Positions 32,334 to 44,452 of a DNA stretch of 64,000 nt are shown here, piece by piece. The notes under the pieces are model-generated. The model had not been told where the DNA came from, searched no databases, and worked only from the letters and a program-made list of their open reading frames with translations. A program made the position numbers and the translations under genes. Location of the stretch: positions 15,088,952 through 15,152,951 of the forward strand of contig CM055311.2 of NCBI GenBank assembly GCA_029255685.2, read 5' to 3'. Within the stretch, counting starts at the first letter, position 1; the number at the start of each line of letters is the position of its first letter. Source of the DNA: Silene conica (lineage: Eukaryota > Streptophyta > Magnoliopsida > Caryophyllales > Caryophyllaceae).

Positions 32334-33734
32334 CTATAGGAAACACGAACTCCTCAAGCAGATTTTCTGGTCGCGACACTCGAAGCGAGCATGGTATCGC
32401 GATAACCAATCCATACCGAGGATAATGTCAAACTCCTCGAGAGGAAATCTCAGTAAGTCCGCTGGAAATGTGGCTTGACCGATAATAATAGGAACATCCC
32501 TATGGGACGAAGAGCAGGAAAACACGTCTCCAGAAGGTAAGGAAATGGAAGTCTCCTCAACTAATGAAGACTCAAGAGCTAAACGGTCGGCGAACTGAGT
32601 CGATATAAATGATAAAGAAGCTCCAGTATCGAACAAAATAAGGCACTCAGCGCCAAGAACAAAAAAGATACCGGCAACAATATCTGGATGAGCCTCGGCC
32701 TCAGCTCTAGTCATCACAAAAATCTTCCCTTTCGGCTTCCCTCCTTTAGTCGCTGCAGCAGCAGTGGCAGCCTTGCCAAGTGCAGTGTTCCTCTCAGGAC
32801 ACTCATAAGACTTGTGCCCAAATCCATTGCAAGTATAGCACTTGAAAGCATTCTTGAAACAGTCAAAACCCGGATGAGAAGGTTTACCACAACGGTGGCA
32901 AACACTAGCAGCTGTGTCGGTGTGAACAATGGTCTTAGCAACCGGAGCAGAGAACCTTTCAAACCGCTTCTTCTGAGAAGAAGGCGAAGAAGTAGAAGGA
33001 ACAAACAGTCTCTTCCCCTGGTACACTGATCTCTGGTGAGGAGTCACACTAGAAGTAGCAGCTCGGGTCTCAGCATCTATGGCACGAATAGAACTCTCGG
33101 CCCAAATAGCATCATCATATACCTCCACAAAAGAAGTCGAGTCACGACGAACCATGCTCTCGATGCGCGGTCCTAGCTTGCCACGGTAAAAATAGACTCT
33201 CTCGGCCTCATCTCTGACAAATCTCGATGCGAAGTGAGCAAGTTGGTTGAATCGGTCTGTGAACTCCTGAACTGACATCTTGCCTTGCTTCAAATCCATG
33301 AATTCTTTGAGTCGCTGTGATATGAGCTCTTTAGGATAAACCCTCGTCTCGAGCTTATCCTTAAAAACATCCCAATCGAACAAAGGATCAAGAGTGAAAG
33401 TAGGTCCGGTCAACGCCCACCACCTATCGGCCTCAAGGGTAAGAAAGTGAGTGGCTAACCGCACTCTATCCTCTCTACCCACCGAATACATAGCAAAGCT
33501 CCTTTCCATCTCTCTGAACCACTCGGTAAGAGCTATCGGGTCAACCTCGCCACCATAAGTCTTCACGTGGCTACGGGACATCTGCGAAGCTATCCATGAG
33601 AAACTACCAGGACGATTAGCCTCGTTGCCTGGCGGTGGAGGAGGTGGAACATTCTCTGCTTGCTGTCTCTGAGTCTCAAGCAAATGATGAATTGCTTGCA
33701 GCATAATGTTATCAGCAGCCCTAGGTCTCACCAT
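32334..33734 (-). CDS. Element B copy 1 gag-protease (466 codons)
   Basis: Gag of a chromovirus. A proline-rich N-terminus ([13 protein letters not shown]) is followed by a gag domain (about residues 60-200, with [17 protein letters not shown] and [16 protein letters not shown]), two zinc knuckles ([14 protein letters not shown] near 281 and [14 protein letters not shown] near 300), and an aspartic protease with [19 protein letters not shown] near residue 370. The frame closes early at TAG after [10 protein letters not shown]. The codons that normally follow (GTRPQ style) are found in another frame from about 32343, so a small indel separates protease from pol. All copies share it. Confidence 0.88.
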   Translation of the reverse strand: MVRPRAADNIMLQAIHHLLETQRQQAENVPPPPPPGNEANRPGSFSWIASQMSRSHVKTYGGEVDPIALTEWFREMERSFAMYSVGREDRVRLATHFLTLEADRWWALTGPTFTLDPLFDWDVFKDKLETRVYPKELISQRLKEFMDLKQGKMSVQEFTDRFNQLAHFASRFVRDEAERVYFYRGKLGPRIESMVRRDSTSFVEVYDDAIWAESSIRAIDAETRAATSSVTPHQRSVYQGKRLFVPSTSSPSSQKKRFERFSAPVAKTIVHTDTAASVCHRCGKPSHPGFDCFKNAFKCYTCNGFGHKSYECPERNTALGKAATAAAATKGGKPKGKIFVMTRAEAEAHPDIVAGIFFVLGAECLILFDTGASLSFISTQFADRLALESSLVEETSISLPSGDVFSCSSSHRDVPIIIGQATFPADLLRFPLEEFDIILGMDWLSRYHARFECRDQKICLRSSCFL

Positions 33735-33886
33735 CCTTCAAAAGAGAAAACAAATATTAGCTTAGCAATTAGCATCCACAAATAGACTACAAAATAAATC
33801 CTTAGATCTACCCATCTCTCATTCATTATTTGCTGATTTGGTCAAGTTAAGGTTGGGGGTCACATGAGTGCGTCGGGAGCAATAAT

Positions 33887-33898
33887 GCTCTGATACCA
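33887..33898 (-). promoter_or_regulatory. Element B PBS, copy 1
   Basis: TGGTATCAGAGC (minus strand), complementary to the initiator methionine tRNA 3' end, two bases inside LTR2. Identical sites lie beside LTR3 (41463-41474) and LTR4 (60439-60450). Confidence 0.9.
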
Positions 33899-33900
33899 AC

Positions 33901-36817
33901 TGTAAAACCCCTCGCGAAAGCGGAAATATAAACATACAAAAGTACTAAAAATGCAGCGGAATTAAAACTTTTAAGGTAAACAACATGCGAGAAGTCTTAA
34001 ACTGAAACAAAAACTGAAACTGAAATAAAACCAAAATAGATAAGTAACAGTTCTAAGTATCAAAAACAAATATGTACATCAGCCTGGGATGGAACATCCC
34101 TACAGGCACCAAAACAACTGTATCCAAAAGTCTAAGAGTCTAGCTAGGCGATATAAAGGTAAGTCATATGATGACAACAGGATCATCACCCGCTAGCCCT
34201 CTCGTAACCCTGCTCCAACCTGCATGTACCTAAATACATGAAAACATGTACGCCACAATCAGTGGAGAGTGACTAGAGTTCTCCTAGCCACCTTTTGTGA
34301 CAACACGTAACACATAAAACAATACGGAATACTCCAACATATATCAACATGTGAAGCATAAACAACTCATCAACTGTTCTCAAACTATCACGCAACTCTA
34401 GTGCACGACTCTCAACCAACTTCATAAACCTTTAGGAAGGAGAGCCGGTTTCCCTACTGGTTACCCAGTCGGGGGGGTCTTTCAATCCAACTATTTATGA
34501 AACCGAACTAAGAGTCATCCAATGCCTTGGATGATCAAACCACAACTCAAACAAACATTTATTTACTCATCATTATTCATATCCATATCTGACACGTACC
34601 AACTCAAGGTAAGCAGATAAAATCAGCAAGTAAAAGGTTCAGCGGTCAACTTAAGACATAACCTAATACCAATCAATCAGCAAGTTTAAAGGTTCAGCGG
34701 TCAACTTAAGACATAACCTAAACACCAAAACATTCAGCAAGCAAGGACTCAGAGGCCAACTTAAGGCATGGACCTGCCAATCAGCAAGACACTAGACTCA
34801 GCGGCCAACTTAAGGCATAGACTAGCATCCAAAAGCAAAGGACTCAGAAGCCAGCTTAAGGCATGTCCCTTCACCACATCACAAGGTACTAAACTCAGAG
34901 GCCAGCTTAAGGCATGTTCTAGCACCAAACATCTGCACTCCGGGCAAGGTGTCAGTTCCTTAGCTACCCCGTTGTGCAGCTGCTCTACTCGTCAGACTCA
35001 GAGGCCAACTTAAGGCATGTTCTAACGCGATCACTATCAAACATGTCAGGACTCAGAGGCCAACTTAAGGCATGTCCCAGACACGACAAACATACACATA
35101 TAGGGCTCAGAGGCCAGCTTAAGGCATATCCCCATATATGACAAACAATTCACGTATTAAGTTCAGAGGCCAACTTAAGGCATAACTTAATACGCATCAA
35201 TACAATATCAACTAAAGCCTATGAACTAATCTGTAGTTCTACTTTTCTTATCCTCTAATCAACACTTAATTGACCCCGGGAACTAAGTTGAGGAAGAGCC
35301 GTTTTCCCTTTCGGTTACCCGACGGGGGGGGGGGGGGGGGGGGGGGTCTCTATCCTTACTCCATTCCCGAACCCAATATAATGTTGCCCGTCCTCCGGGG
35401 ACCTCATATACATATCACGGGTATACAAAACGAGTTTCAATCAAAACCGATTAACCGTTTGAAAGTTACGAAAGAATTACGATTCAAAAATAGCTTACAA
35501 GGGTCCCCAAACCGGTCGGCCGGCTGGCAACCCACTCAGCCTTCCTTTCACTTTAAAAACCAAGAACACAAAAGGACTCCCAGCCGGTCGGCAGGCAGCC
35601 GGTCGGCCGGCTGAGAAGACCTTCCCCTAGCCTTTACAAATCTCGTAACCAACCCACATGCACTCCCAGCCGGCTGGCAGGCGGCCGGTCTGTCGGCTGG
35701 GCTCCCTTTCTACTTAGGTTCTTCGCAAAACAACACAAACACTACACAAGGGACTACCAGCCGGTCGGCAGGCAGCCGGTCGGCCGGCTGGCAGTCCTAA
35801 GGCCAAAAACTTCAAAAAAACGAAAACACTCAAGATGCGCTCCCAGCCGGTCGACCGGCTCAGAGAGCCTGTCACTAAAATCGGGATTTTCCAGCCCCTT
35901 CTAAACTTCACAAATCGACATATAATCTTCAATAATTGCTACAAGTATGATTTGCCCAACATTATAAACATCAAATATTACTATCCTAACAACATACAAA
36001 TCCCATAACAATCCTCAAATGATTATATCGAGTATCTGTCGCAAAATGTGTAAATTTCAGAAAAAACCACATATGAGCATAAGAACATCAACAAGCATAA
36101 ATTCATCACAAATAAACATTCCTAATCATGTTACTAAGTCCTTTAAACATTATATTTTAACAAAATCAGAAACTAATCATAAGAACACATCAAACTTGCT
36201 AATATACACATTAAAGCCGAGTTTCTCATTATCGTTACCTTTCAAGCGATTCCGGCTAAAGATCCTCCTCTACCAAGTAGCTATCAACGTCTGGATTGTC
36301 TAAGCCCTCACCTACAAACATAAAAAACGGATTTAAGGACTCAAAACGGAATTTAAGGAAAACAGCCCCATTTTCGAAGTTAAGGATTTACAAAAAGAAA
36401 GTGATAGATGGCTTGGAAATCGAATAAGGATTCCGAAAATGTTATTGTTACCTCGATTTGATTAACGGATGATGAAGAAAAGCTCAAAAGAAATGTTTAA
36501 CAATGGAGGTTTTAGGAGAGTTTATTTTACAGTGGAAATGTTGAAGATGGAGGAAAATGTGTCGATGGAAGGGTTTATGGGGGTTTTATGGACTGTCCTT
36601 TCCGAGTCAATTAAATGGGTCGGACACTTGAACGGATATTTTAGATACGAGTTTAAGCTTACCAAGTTTGTATTCGTCTTAAGGACTTAAGGTTCTTAAG
36701 ACGGATCTTACTAATTAAATTAAAACCTTTCACAATAAATTATTAAAAATATTATTTTATTACTTAAAATAATTTAAAACGCTTAAATTAGATTTTACTA
36801 AAATACGGGATGTTACA
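33901..36817 (-). repeat. Element B LTR2 (recombinant)
   Basis: 2917 bp. Its left part agrees with LTR4 where LTR1 and LTR4 differ (AAACTTTTAAGG, GTCATATGATGAC, CACGACTCTC). Its right part agrees with LTR1 (TATATCGAGTATC, CTAACAACATAC, TCGAATAAGG). It carries a 23-G run (35324-35346). Confidence 0.92.
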
Positions 36818-36884
36818 ATCACCCCAACTTCAAAAAGTTTCGTCCTCGAAACTCGAACGAAGATAAATTCTAACTAACTCTACC

Positions 36885-39869
36885 TCAATCGAAAAGAGAA
36901 GGATGCGCAATACGCATCGACGCCTCGGTCTCCCACGTCTGCTCCTCAACATCACCGCAACGCCAAAGGATCTTCACTAGCGGCACCACCTTGCTCCTAA
37001 GCTTCATATCCTGACGGTCTAGGATCTTCACGGGACGCTCCTCGAAAGCAAGACTCGGCTCCAAGTTCTCGATCTCTCTGGGCAGAACATGACTCGGGTC
37101 ACTAACATACTTACGGAGATGAGAAACATGAAAGACACTATGAACCTTGCCCAAACTAGGAGGCAAGTCCAAACGGTAAGCAGCAGCACCAATCCTCTTC
37201 ACGATCTCAAATGGCCCAATATACTTAGGACTCAACTTGCCCTTAACTCCAAACCTCTTGACGCCCTTCATCGGTGAAACTCTAAAGAAGACTCGATCAC
37301 CCACCTCAAACTCTAAGGGTCTACGGCGAACATCAGCATAGGATTTCTGCCGATCCTGTGCGGCCTTCATCCTACCCCTTATAAGCTGGACCTGATCGAT
37401 AGTAACAGCTAACTGGTCCGGTCCTAGGTCATGCACGTCGCTCGCCTGATCCCAACAGATCGGACTACGGCACTTCCTACCATAAAGAGCCTCGTACGGA
37501 GCCATACCAATAGATGAATGGTAACTGTTGTTGTAAGAAAACTCTACCAACGGCAAACACTGCTCCCAAGAACTCTGAAAATCAAGTGCACAAGCACGAA
37601 GCAAATCCTCTAGTGTCTGAATAGTCCTCTCGGACTGACCATCGGTCGCGGCATGAAAAGCGGTGCTCATCAACAAACGGCTACCCATAGCCTCCTGCAA
37701 AGCCTTCCAGAATCTGGAACAAAACCTCGGATCTCGATCTGAAATGATCTCTCTCAGGACACCATGATAGCGGACTATCTCAGCAATATAAGCCCTGGCT
37801 AAACGGTCCATATCCCATGTCTCTCTGATAGGCACAAATCTGGCACACTTAGTTAGCCTATCCACAATAACCCAAATCGCATCCTTGCCTCCAACTGTCT
37901 TAGGCAATGCTGTAACGAAGTCCATAGATATACACTCCCACTTCCACTGAGGAACGGGAAGCGGCTGTAGCAAACCACCTGGCCTCCTATGCTCTATCTT
38001 GACTTGTTGACAAGTCAAGCACCTACTCACGTAATCCAAGATCTCCTTCTTCATACCGGGCCACCAAAACATAAGCCTCAAATCCTTGTGCATCTTCTCT
38101 CCTCCTGGATGAACTGAATACGGTGTCAAGTGAGCTTCATCAAGAATCCTCTTCCTCAAATCTTGCACATCAGGAACATACATCCTACCACGGAACCTAA
38201 GGAAACCATCAGCATCAATCACTAAGTCAGGTGCAACACCACTTGAAATCTTAGCCTCGAACTTCTTGAAATCGGCATCTAAAGGTAAACTCTGGCGAAT
38301 CTCCCAATACAAAGATGGCTCGGCAGTCATAGCAGCTAACCAATCAAAACCACTACCCACCATCTCTAATCTCAGCTTCCGGAACTCGGAGCACAACTCA
38401 TCAGGCAATACTCGCATGGCACTCATCGAGTGAGAAGTCTTGCGGCTAAGCGCATCAGCAACTACATTGGCTTTTCCCTCATGATATAACAACTCGATGT
38501 CGTAATCTTTCACTAACTCTAGCCAACGTCTCTGTCTCATGTTAAGGTCTTTCTGGGTGAAAATGTACTTAAGACTCTTGTGATCTGTGAAAATACGGCA
38601 ATGGGATCCAATCAGGTAATGTCGCCACATCTTCAAAGCATGAACGACCGCGGCCAACTCCAAATCATGTGTTGGATAGTTCACCTCATGAACTCTCAAC
38701 TGTCTAGATGAGTAGGCTATCACCTTACCACTCTGCATCAGTACGCATCCAAGTCCTAACATCGAAGCATCACAATACACATCAAAGTCAACCCCGATCT
38801 CTAGCAAAGCAAGTATAGGAGCGGAGGTCAACCTAGTCTTCAATTCCTGGAAAGAACTCTCGCACTTGTCGGTCCACACAAACTTAGCTTCTTTCTTCAA
38901 CAACTGAGTCATCGGGCGAGCTAATCTAGAGAAATCCTCAACAAATCTACGATAATAACCAGCCAATCCAAGGAAACTACGGATCTCTCCAACGTCTTTG
39001 GGACTCTCCCAATCAACAACAGCCTCAATCTTCGCGGGATCAACCATAACTCCTTCACTAGATATCACATGTCCAAGAAATGCAACCTTAGAAAGCCAAA
39101 ACTCACACTTAGAGAACTTCGCGAACCACTTCTGACGACGTAAAATCCCAAGAATCAATCTAAGATGCTCGGCATGCTCCTCATCGGTCTTAGAGTAAAT
39201 GAGGATATCATCGATAAACACCACAACACAAGTGTCAAGATACTCACTAAATGTACGGTTCATCTGATCCATGAAGATAGCAGGTGCATTAGTCAACCCA
39301 AAAGGCATACCCACGAACTCAAAATGCCCATATCTGGTACGAAAAGCAGTCTTCGCAATATCAGCCTCTCTCACTGGAATCTGATGATAACCCGATCGAA
39401 GATCAATCTTAGAAAACCTCGAAGCACCTCACAACTGATCAAACAAATCATCTATCCTAGGTAAGGGATATCTGTTCTTCACGGTCACTCGGTTCAGCTC
39501 TCTATAGTCAATGCAAAGTCTCATGGAACCATCTTTCTTCTTAACGAACAAAACGGGAGCACCCCACGGAGAAGCACTCGGTCTAGTGAACCCTTTCTCG
39601 ATCATCTCTTCCAATTGCTGCTTCAACTCTTTCAACTCTGGCGGAGCCATACGGTAAGGAGCTTTAGAAATCGGTCTGGTACCTGGAACAAGCTCAATAG
39701 TAAACTTCACATCTCTCTCTGGCGGTATCCCTGGCAAGTCATCTGGGAAAACATCTGGATACTCACGAACAATGGCTACATCCTCAAGCTTTGGTAGCGA
39801 TGGCTTAGCAGCTGAAACAACACACAGGAAGGCTTGGCAACCCTTCCTAAGAAGATGAGATGCTTTCAT
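36885..39869 (-). pseudogene. Element B copy 2 pol, same nonsense codon
   Basis: Same domains as copy 1. TGA at 39429-39431 at the identical codon. Catalytic FIDD intact. Coding differences from copy 1 include DEEHAEH for DEEHVEH and LEDLLRAC for LEDLFRAC, both shared with copy 3. Confidence 0.9.
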
Positions 39870-39909
39870 CGAAGAGATAACACGAACACCCCTTTGCGGG
39901 CGAGTTCCC

Positions 39910-41310
39910 CTATAGGAAACACGAACTCCTCAAGCAGATTTTCTGGTCGCGACACTCGAAGCGAGCATGGTATCGCGATAACCAATCCATACCGAGGATA
40001 ATGTCAAACTCCTCGAGAGGAAATCTCAGTAAGTCCGCTGGAAATGTGGCTTGACCGATAATAATAGGAACATCCCTATGGGACGAAGAGCAGGAAAACA
40101 CGTCTCCAGAAGGTAAGGAAATGGAAGTCTCCTCAACTAATGAAGACTCAAGAGCTAAACGGTCGGCGAACTGAGTCGATATAAATGATAAAGAAGCTCC
40201 AGTATCGAACAAAATAAGGCACTCAGCGCCAAGAACAAAAAAGATACCGGCAACAATATCTGGATGAGCCTCGGCCTCAGCTCTAGTCATCACAAAAATC
40301 TTCCCTTTCGGCTTCCCTCCTTTAGTCGCTGCAGCAGCAGTGGCAGCCTTGCCAAGTGCAGTGTTCCTCTCAGGACACTCATAAGACTTGTGCCCAAATC
40401 CATTGCAAGTATAGCACTTGAAAGCATTCTTGAAACAGTCAAAACCCGGATGAGAAGGTTTACCACAACGGTGGCAAACACTAGCAGCTGTGTCGGTGTG
40501 AACAATGGTCTTAGCAACCGGAGCAGAGAACCTTTCAAACCGCTTCTTCTGAGAAGAAGGCGAAGAAGTAGAAGGAACAAACAGTCTCTTCCCCTGGTAC
40601 ACTGATCTCTGGTGAGGAGTCACACTAGAAGTAGCAGCTCGGGTCTCAGCATCTATGGCACGAATAGAACTCTCGGCCCAAATAGCATCATCATATACCT
40701 CCACAAAAGAAGTCGAGTCACGACGAACCATGCTCTCGATGCGCGGTCCTAGCTTGCCACGGTAAAAATAGACTCTCTCGGCCTCATCTCTGACAAATCT
40801 CGATGCGAAGTGAGCAAGTTGGTTGAATCGGTCTGTGAACTCCTGAACTGACATCTTGCCTTGCTTCAAATCCATGAATTCTTTGAGTCGCTGTGATATG
40901 AGCTCTTTAGGATAAACCCTCGTCTCGAGCTTATCCTTAAAAACATCCCAATCGAACAAAGGATCAAGAGTGAAAGTAGGTCCGGTCAACGCCCACCACC
41001 TATCGGCCTCAAGGGTAAGAAAGTGAGTGGCTAACCGCACTCTATCCTCTCTACCCACCGAATACATAGCAAAGCTCCTTTCCATCTCTCTGAACCACTC
41101 GGTAAGAGCTATCGGGTCAACCTCACCACCATAAGTCTTCACGTGGCTACGGGACATCTGCGAAGCTATCCATGAGAAACTACCAGGACGATTAGCCTCG
41201 TTGCCTGGCGGTGGAGGAGGTGGAACATTCTCTGCTTGCTGTCTCTGAGTCTCAAGCAAATGATGAATTGCTTGCAGCATAATGTTATCAGCAGCCCTAG
41301 GTCTCACCAT
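39910..41310 (-). CDS. Element B copy 2 gag-protease
   Basis: 466 codons with the same protein sequence as copy 1 as far as I can see, including both zinc knuckles, the LFDTGAS protease site and the early end SSCFL. At least one silent change (CTCACC for CTCGCC near 41121) separates the two. Confidence 0.88.
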   Translation of the reverse strand: MVRPRAADNIMLQAIHHLLETQRQQAENVPPPPPPGNEANRPGSFSWIASQMSRSHVKTYGGEVDPIALTEWFREMERSFAMYSVGREDRVRLATHFLTLEADRWWALTGPTFTLDPLFDWDVFKDKLETRVYPKELISQRLKEFMDLKQGKMSVQEFTDRFNQLAHFASRFVRDEAERVYFYRGKLGPRIESMVRRDSTSFVEVYDDAIWAESSIRAIDAETRAATSSVTPHQRSVYQGKRLFVPSTSSPSSQKKRFERFSAPVAKTIVHTDTAASVCHRCGKPSHPGFDCFKNAFKCYTCNGFGHKSYECPERNTALGKAATAAAATKGGKPKGKIFVMTRAEAEAHPDIVAGIFFVLGAECLILFDTGASLSFISTQFADRLALESSLVEETSISLPSGDVFSCSSSHRDVPIIIGQATFPADLLRFPLEEFDIILGMDWLSRYHARFECRDQKICLRSSCFL

Positions 41311-41476
41311 CCTTCAAAAGAGAAAACAAATATTAGCTTAGCAATTAGCATCCACAAATAGACTACAAAATAAATCCTTAGATCTACCCATCTCTCATTC
41401 ATTATTTACTGATTTGGTCAAGTTAAGGTTGGGGGTCACATGAGTGCGTCGGGAGCAATAATGCTCTGATACCAAC

Positions 41477-44385
41477 TGTAAAACCCCTCGCGAAAGCGGA
41501 AATATAAACATACAAAAGTACTAAAAATGCAGCGGAATTAAAACTTTTAAGGTAAACAACATGCGAGAAGTCTTAAACTGAAACAAAAACTGAAACTGAA
41601 ATAAAACCAAAATAGATAAGTAACAGTTCTAAGTATCAAAAACAAATATGTACATCAGCCTGGGATGGAACATCCCTACAGGCACCAAAACAACTGTATC
41701 CAAAAGTCTAAGAGTCTAGCTAGGCGATATAAAGGTAAGTCATATGATGACAACAGGATCATCACCCGCTAGCCCTCTCGTAACCCTGCTCCAACCTGCA
41801 TGTACCTAAATACATGAAAACATGTACGCCACAATCAGTGGAGAGTGACTAGAGTTCTCCTAGCCACCTTTTGTGACAACACGTAACACATAAAACAATA
41901 CAGAATACTCCAACATATATCAACATGTGAAGCATAAACAACTCATCAACTGTTCTCAAACTATCACGCAACTCTAGTGCACGACTCTCAACCAACTTCA
42001 TAAACCTTTAGGAAGGAGAGCCGGTTTCCCTAATGGTTACCCAGTCGGGGGGGTCTTTCAATCCAACTATTTATGAAACCGAACTAAGAGTCATCCAATG
42101 CCTTGGATGATCAAACCACAACTCAAACAAACATTTATTTACTCATCATTATTCATATCCATATCTGACACGTACCAACTCAAGGTAAGCAGATAAAATC
42201 AGCAAGTAAAAGGTTCAGCGGTCAACTTAAGACATAACCTAATACCAATCAATCAGCAAGTTTAAAGGTTCAGCGGTCAACTTAAGACATAACCTAAACA
42301 CCAAAACATTCAGCAAGCAAGGACTCAGAGGCCAACTTAAGGCATGGACCTGCCAATCAGCAAGACACTAGACTCAGCGGCCAACTTAAGGCATAGACTA
42401 GCATCCAAAAGCAAAGGACTCAGAAGCCAGCTTAAGGCATGTCCCTTCACCACATCACAAGGTACTAAACTCAGAGGCCAGCTTAAGGCATGTTCTAGCA
42501 CCAAACATCTGCACTCCGGGCAAGGTGTCAGTTCCTTAGCTACCCCGTTGTGCAGCTGCTCTACTCGTCAGACTCAGAGGCCAACTTAAGGCATGTTCTA
42601 ACGCGATCACTATCAAACATGTCAGGACTCAGAGGCCAGCTTAAGGCATGTCCCAGACACGACAAACATACACATATAGGGCTCAGAGGCCAGCTTAAGG
42701 CATATCCCCATATATGACAAACAATTCACGTATTAAGTTCAGAGGCCAACTTAAGGCATAACTTAATACGCATCAATACAATATCAACTAAAGCCTATGA
42801 ACTAATCTGTAGTTCTACTTTTCTTATCCTCTAATCAACACTTAATTGACCCCGGGAACTAAGTTGAGGAAGAGCCGTTTTCCCTTTCGGTTACCCGACG
42901 AGGGGGGGGGGGGGTCTCTATCCTTACTCCATTCCCGAACCCAATATAATGTTGCCCGTCCTCCGGGGACCTCATATACATATCACGGGTATACAAAACG
43001 AGTTTCAATCAAAACCGATTAACCGTTTGAAAGTTACGAAAGAATTACGATTCAAAAATAGCTTACAAGGGTCCCCAAACCGGTCGGCCGGCTGGCAACC
43101 CACTCAGCCTTCCTTTCACTTTAAAAACCAAGAACACAAAAGGACTCCCAGCCGGTCGGCAGGCAGCCGGTCGGCCGGCTGGGAAGACCTTCCCCTAGCC
43201 TTTACAAATCTCGTAACCAACCCACATGCACTCCCAGCCGGCTGGCAGGCGGCCGGTCTGTCGGCTGGGCTCCCTTTCTACTTAGGTTCTTCGCAAAACA
43301 ACACAAACACTACACAAGGGACTACCAGCCGGTCGGCAGGCAGCCGGTCGGCCGGCTGGCAGTCCTAAAGCCAAAAACTTCAAAAAAACGAAAACACTCA
43401 AGATGCGCTCCAAGCCGGTCGACCGGCTCAGAGAGCCTGTCACTAAAATCGGGATTTTCCAGCCCCTTCTAAACTTCACAAATCGACATATAATCTTCAA
43501 TAATTGCTACAAGTATGATTTGCCCAACATTATAAACATCAAATACTACTATCCTAACAACATACAAATTCCATAACAATCCTCAAATGATTATATCGAG
43601 TATCTGTCGCAAAATGTGTAAATTTCAGAAAAAACCACATATGAGCATAAGAACATCAACAAGCATAAATTCATCACAAATAAACATTCCTAATCATGTT
43701 ACTAAGTCCTTTAAACATTATATTTTAACAAAATCAGAAACTAATCATAAGAACACATCAAACTTGCTAATATACACATTAAAGCCGAGTTTCTCATTAT
43801 CGTTACCTTTCAAGCGATTCCGGCTAAAGATCCTCCTCTACCAAGTAGCTATCAACGTCTGGATTGTCTAAGCCCTCACCTACAAACATAAAAAACGGAT
43901 TTAAGGACTCAAAACGGAATTTAAGGAAAACAGCCCCATTTTCGAAGTTAAGGATTTACAAAAAGAAAGTGATAGATGGCTTGGAAATCGAATAAGGATT
44001 CCGAAAATGTTATTGTTACCTCGATTTGATTAACGGATGATGAAGAAAAGCTTAAAAGAAATGTTTAACAATGGAGGTTTTAGGAGAGTTTATTTTACAG
44101 TGGAAATGTTGAAGATGGAGGAAAATGTGTCGATGGAAGGGTTTATGGGGGTTTTATGGACTGTCCTTTCCGAGTCAATTAAATGGGTCGGACACTTGAA
44201 CGGATATTTTAGATACGAGTTTAAGCTTACCAAGTTTGTATTCGTCTTAAGGACTTAAGGTTCTTAAGACGGATCTTACTAATTAAATTAAAACCTTTCA
44301 CAATAAATTATTAAAAATATTATTTTATTACTTAAAATAATTTAAAACGCTTAAATTAGATTTTACTAAAATACGGGATGTTACA
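41477..44385 (-). repeat. Element B LTR3 (recombinant)
   Basis: 2909 bp, the same left/right mosaic as LTR2, with private differences such as a 13-G run (42902-42914), CTAAAGCC and CTCCAAGCCGG. It is closer to LTR2 than to either outer LTR. Confidence 0.92.
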
Positions 44386-44452
44386 ATCACCCCAACTTCA
44401 AAAAGTTTCGTCCTCGAAACTCGAACGAAGATAAATTCTAACTAACTCTACC

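Noticed and set aside
33887..33898. GCTCTGATACCA as part of a tRNA gene (also near 41463, 57288 and 60439)
   Set aside because: Only the tRNA 3'-end complement is present, next to LTRs. These are primer binding sites.
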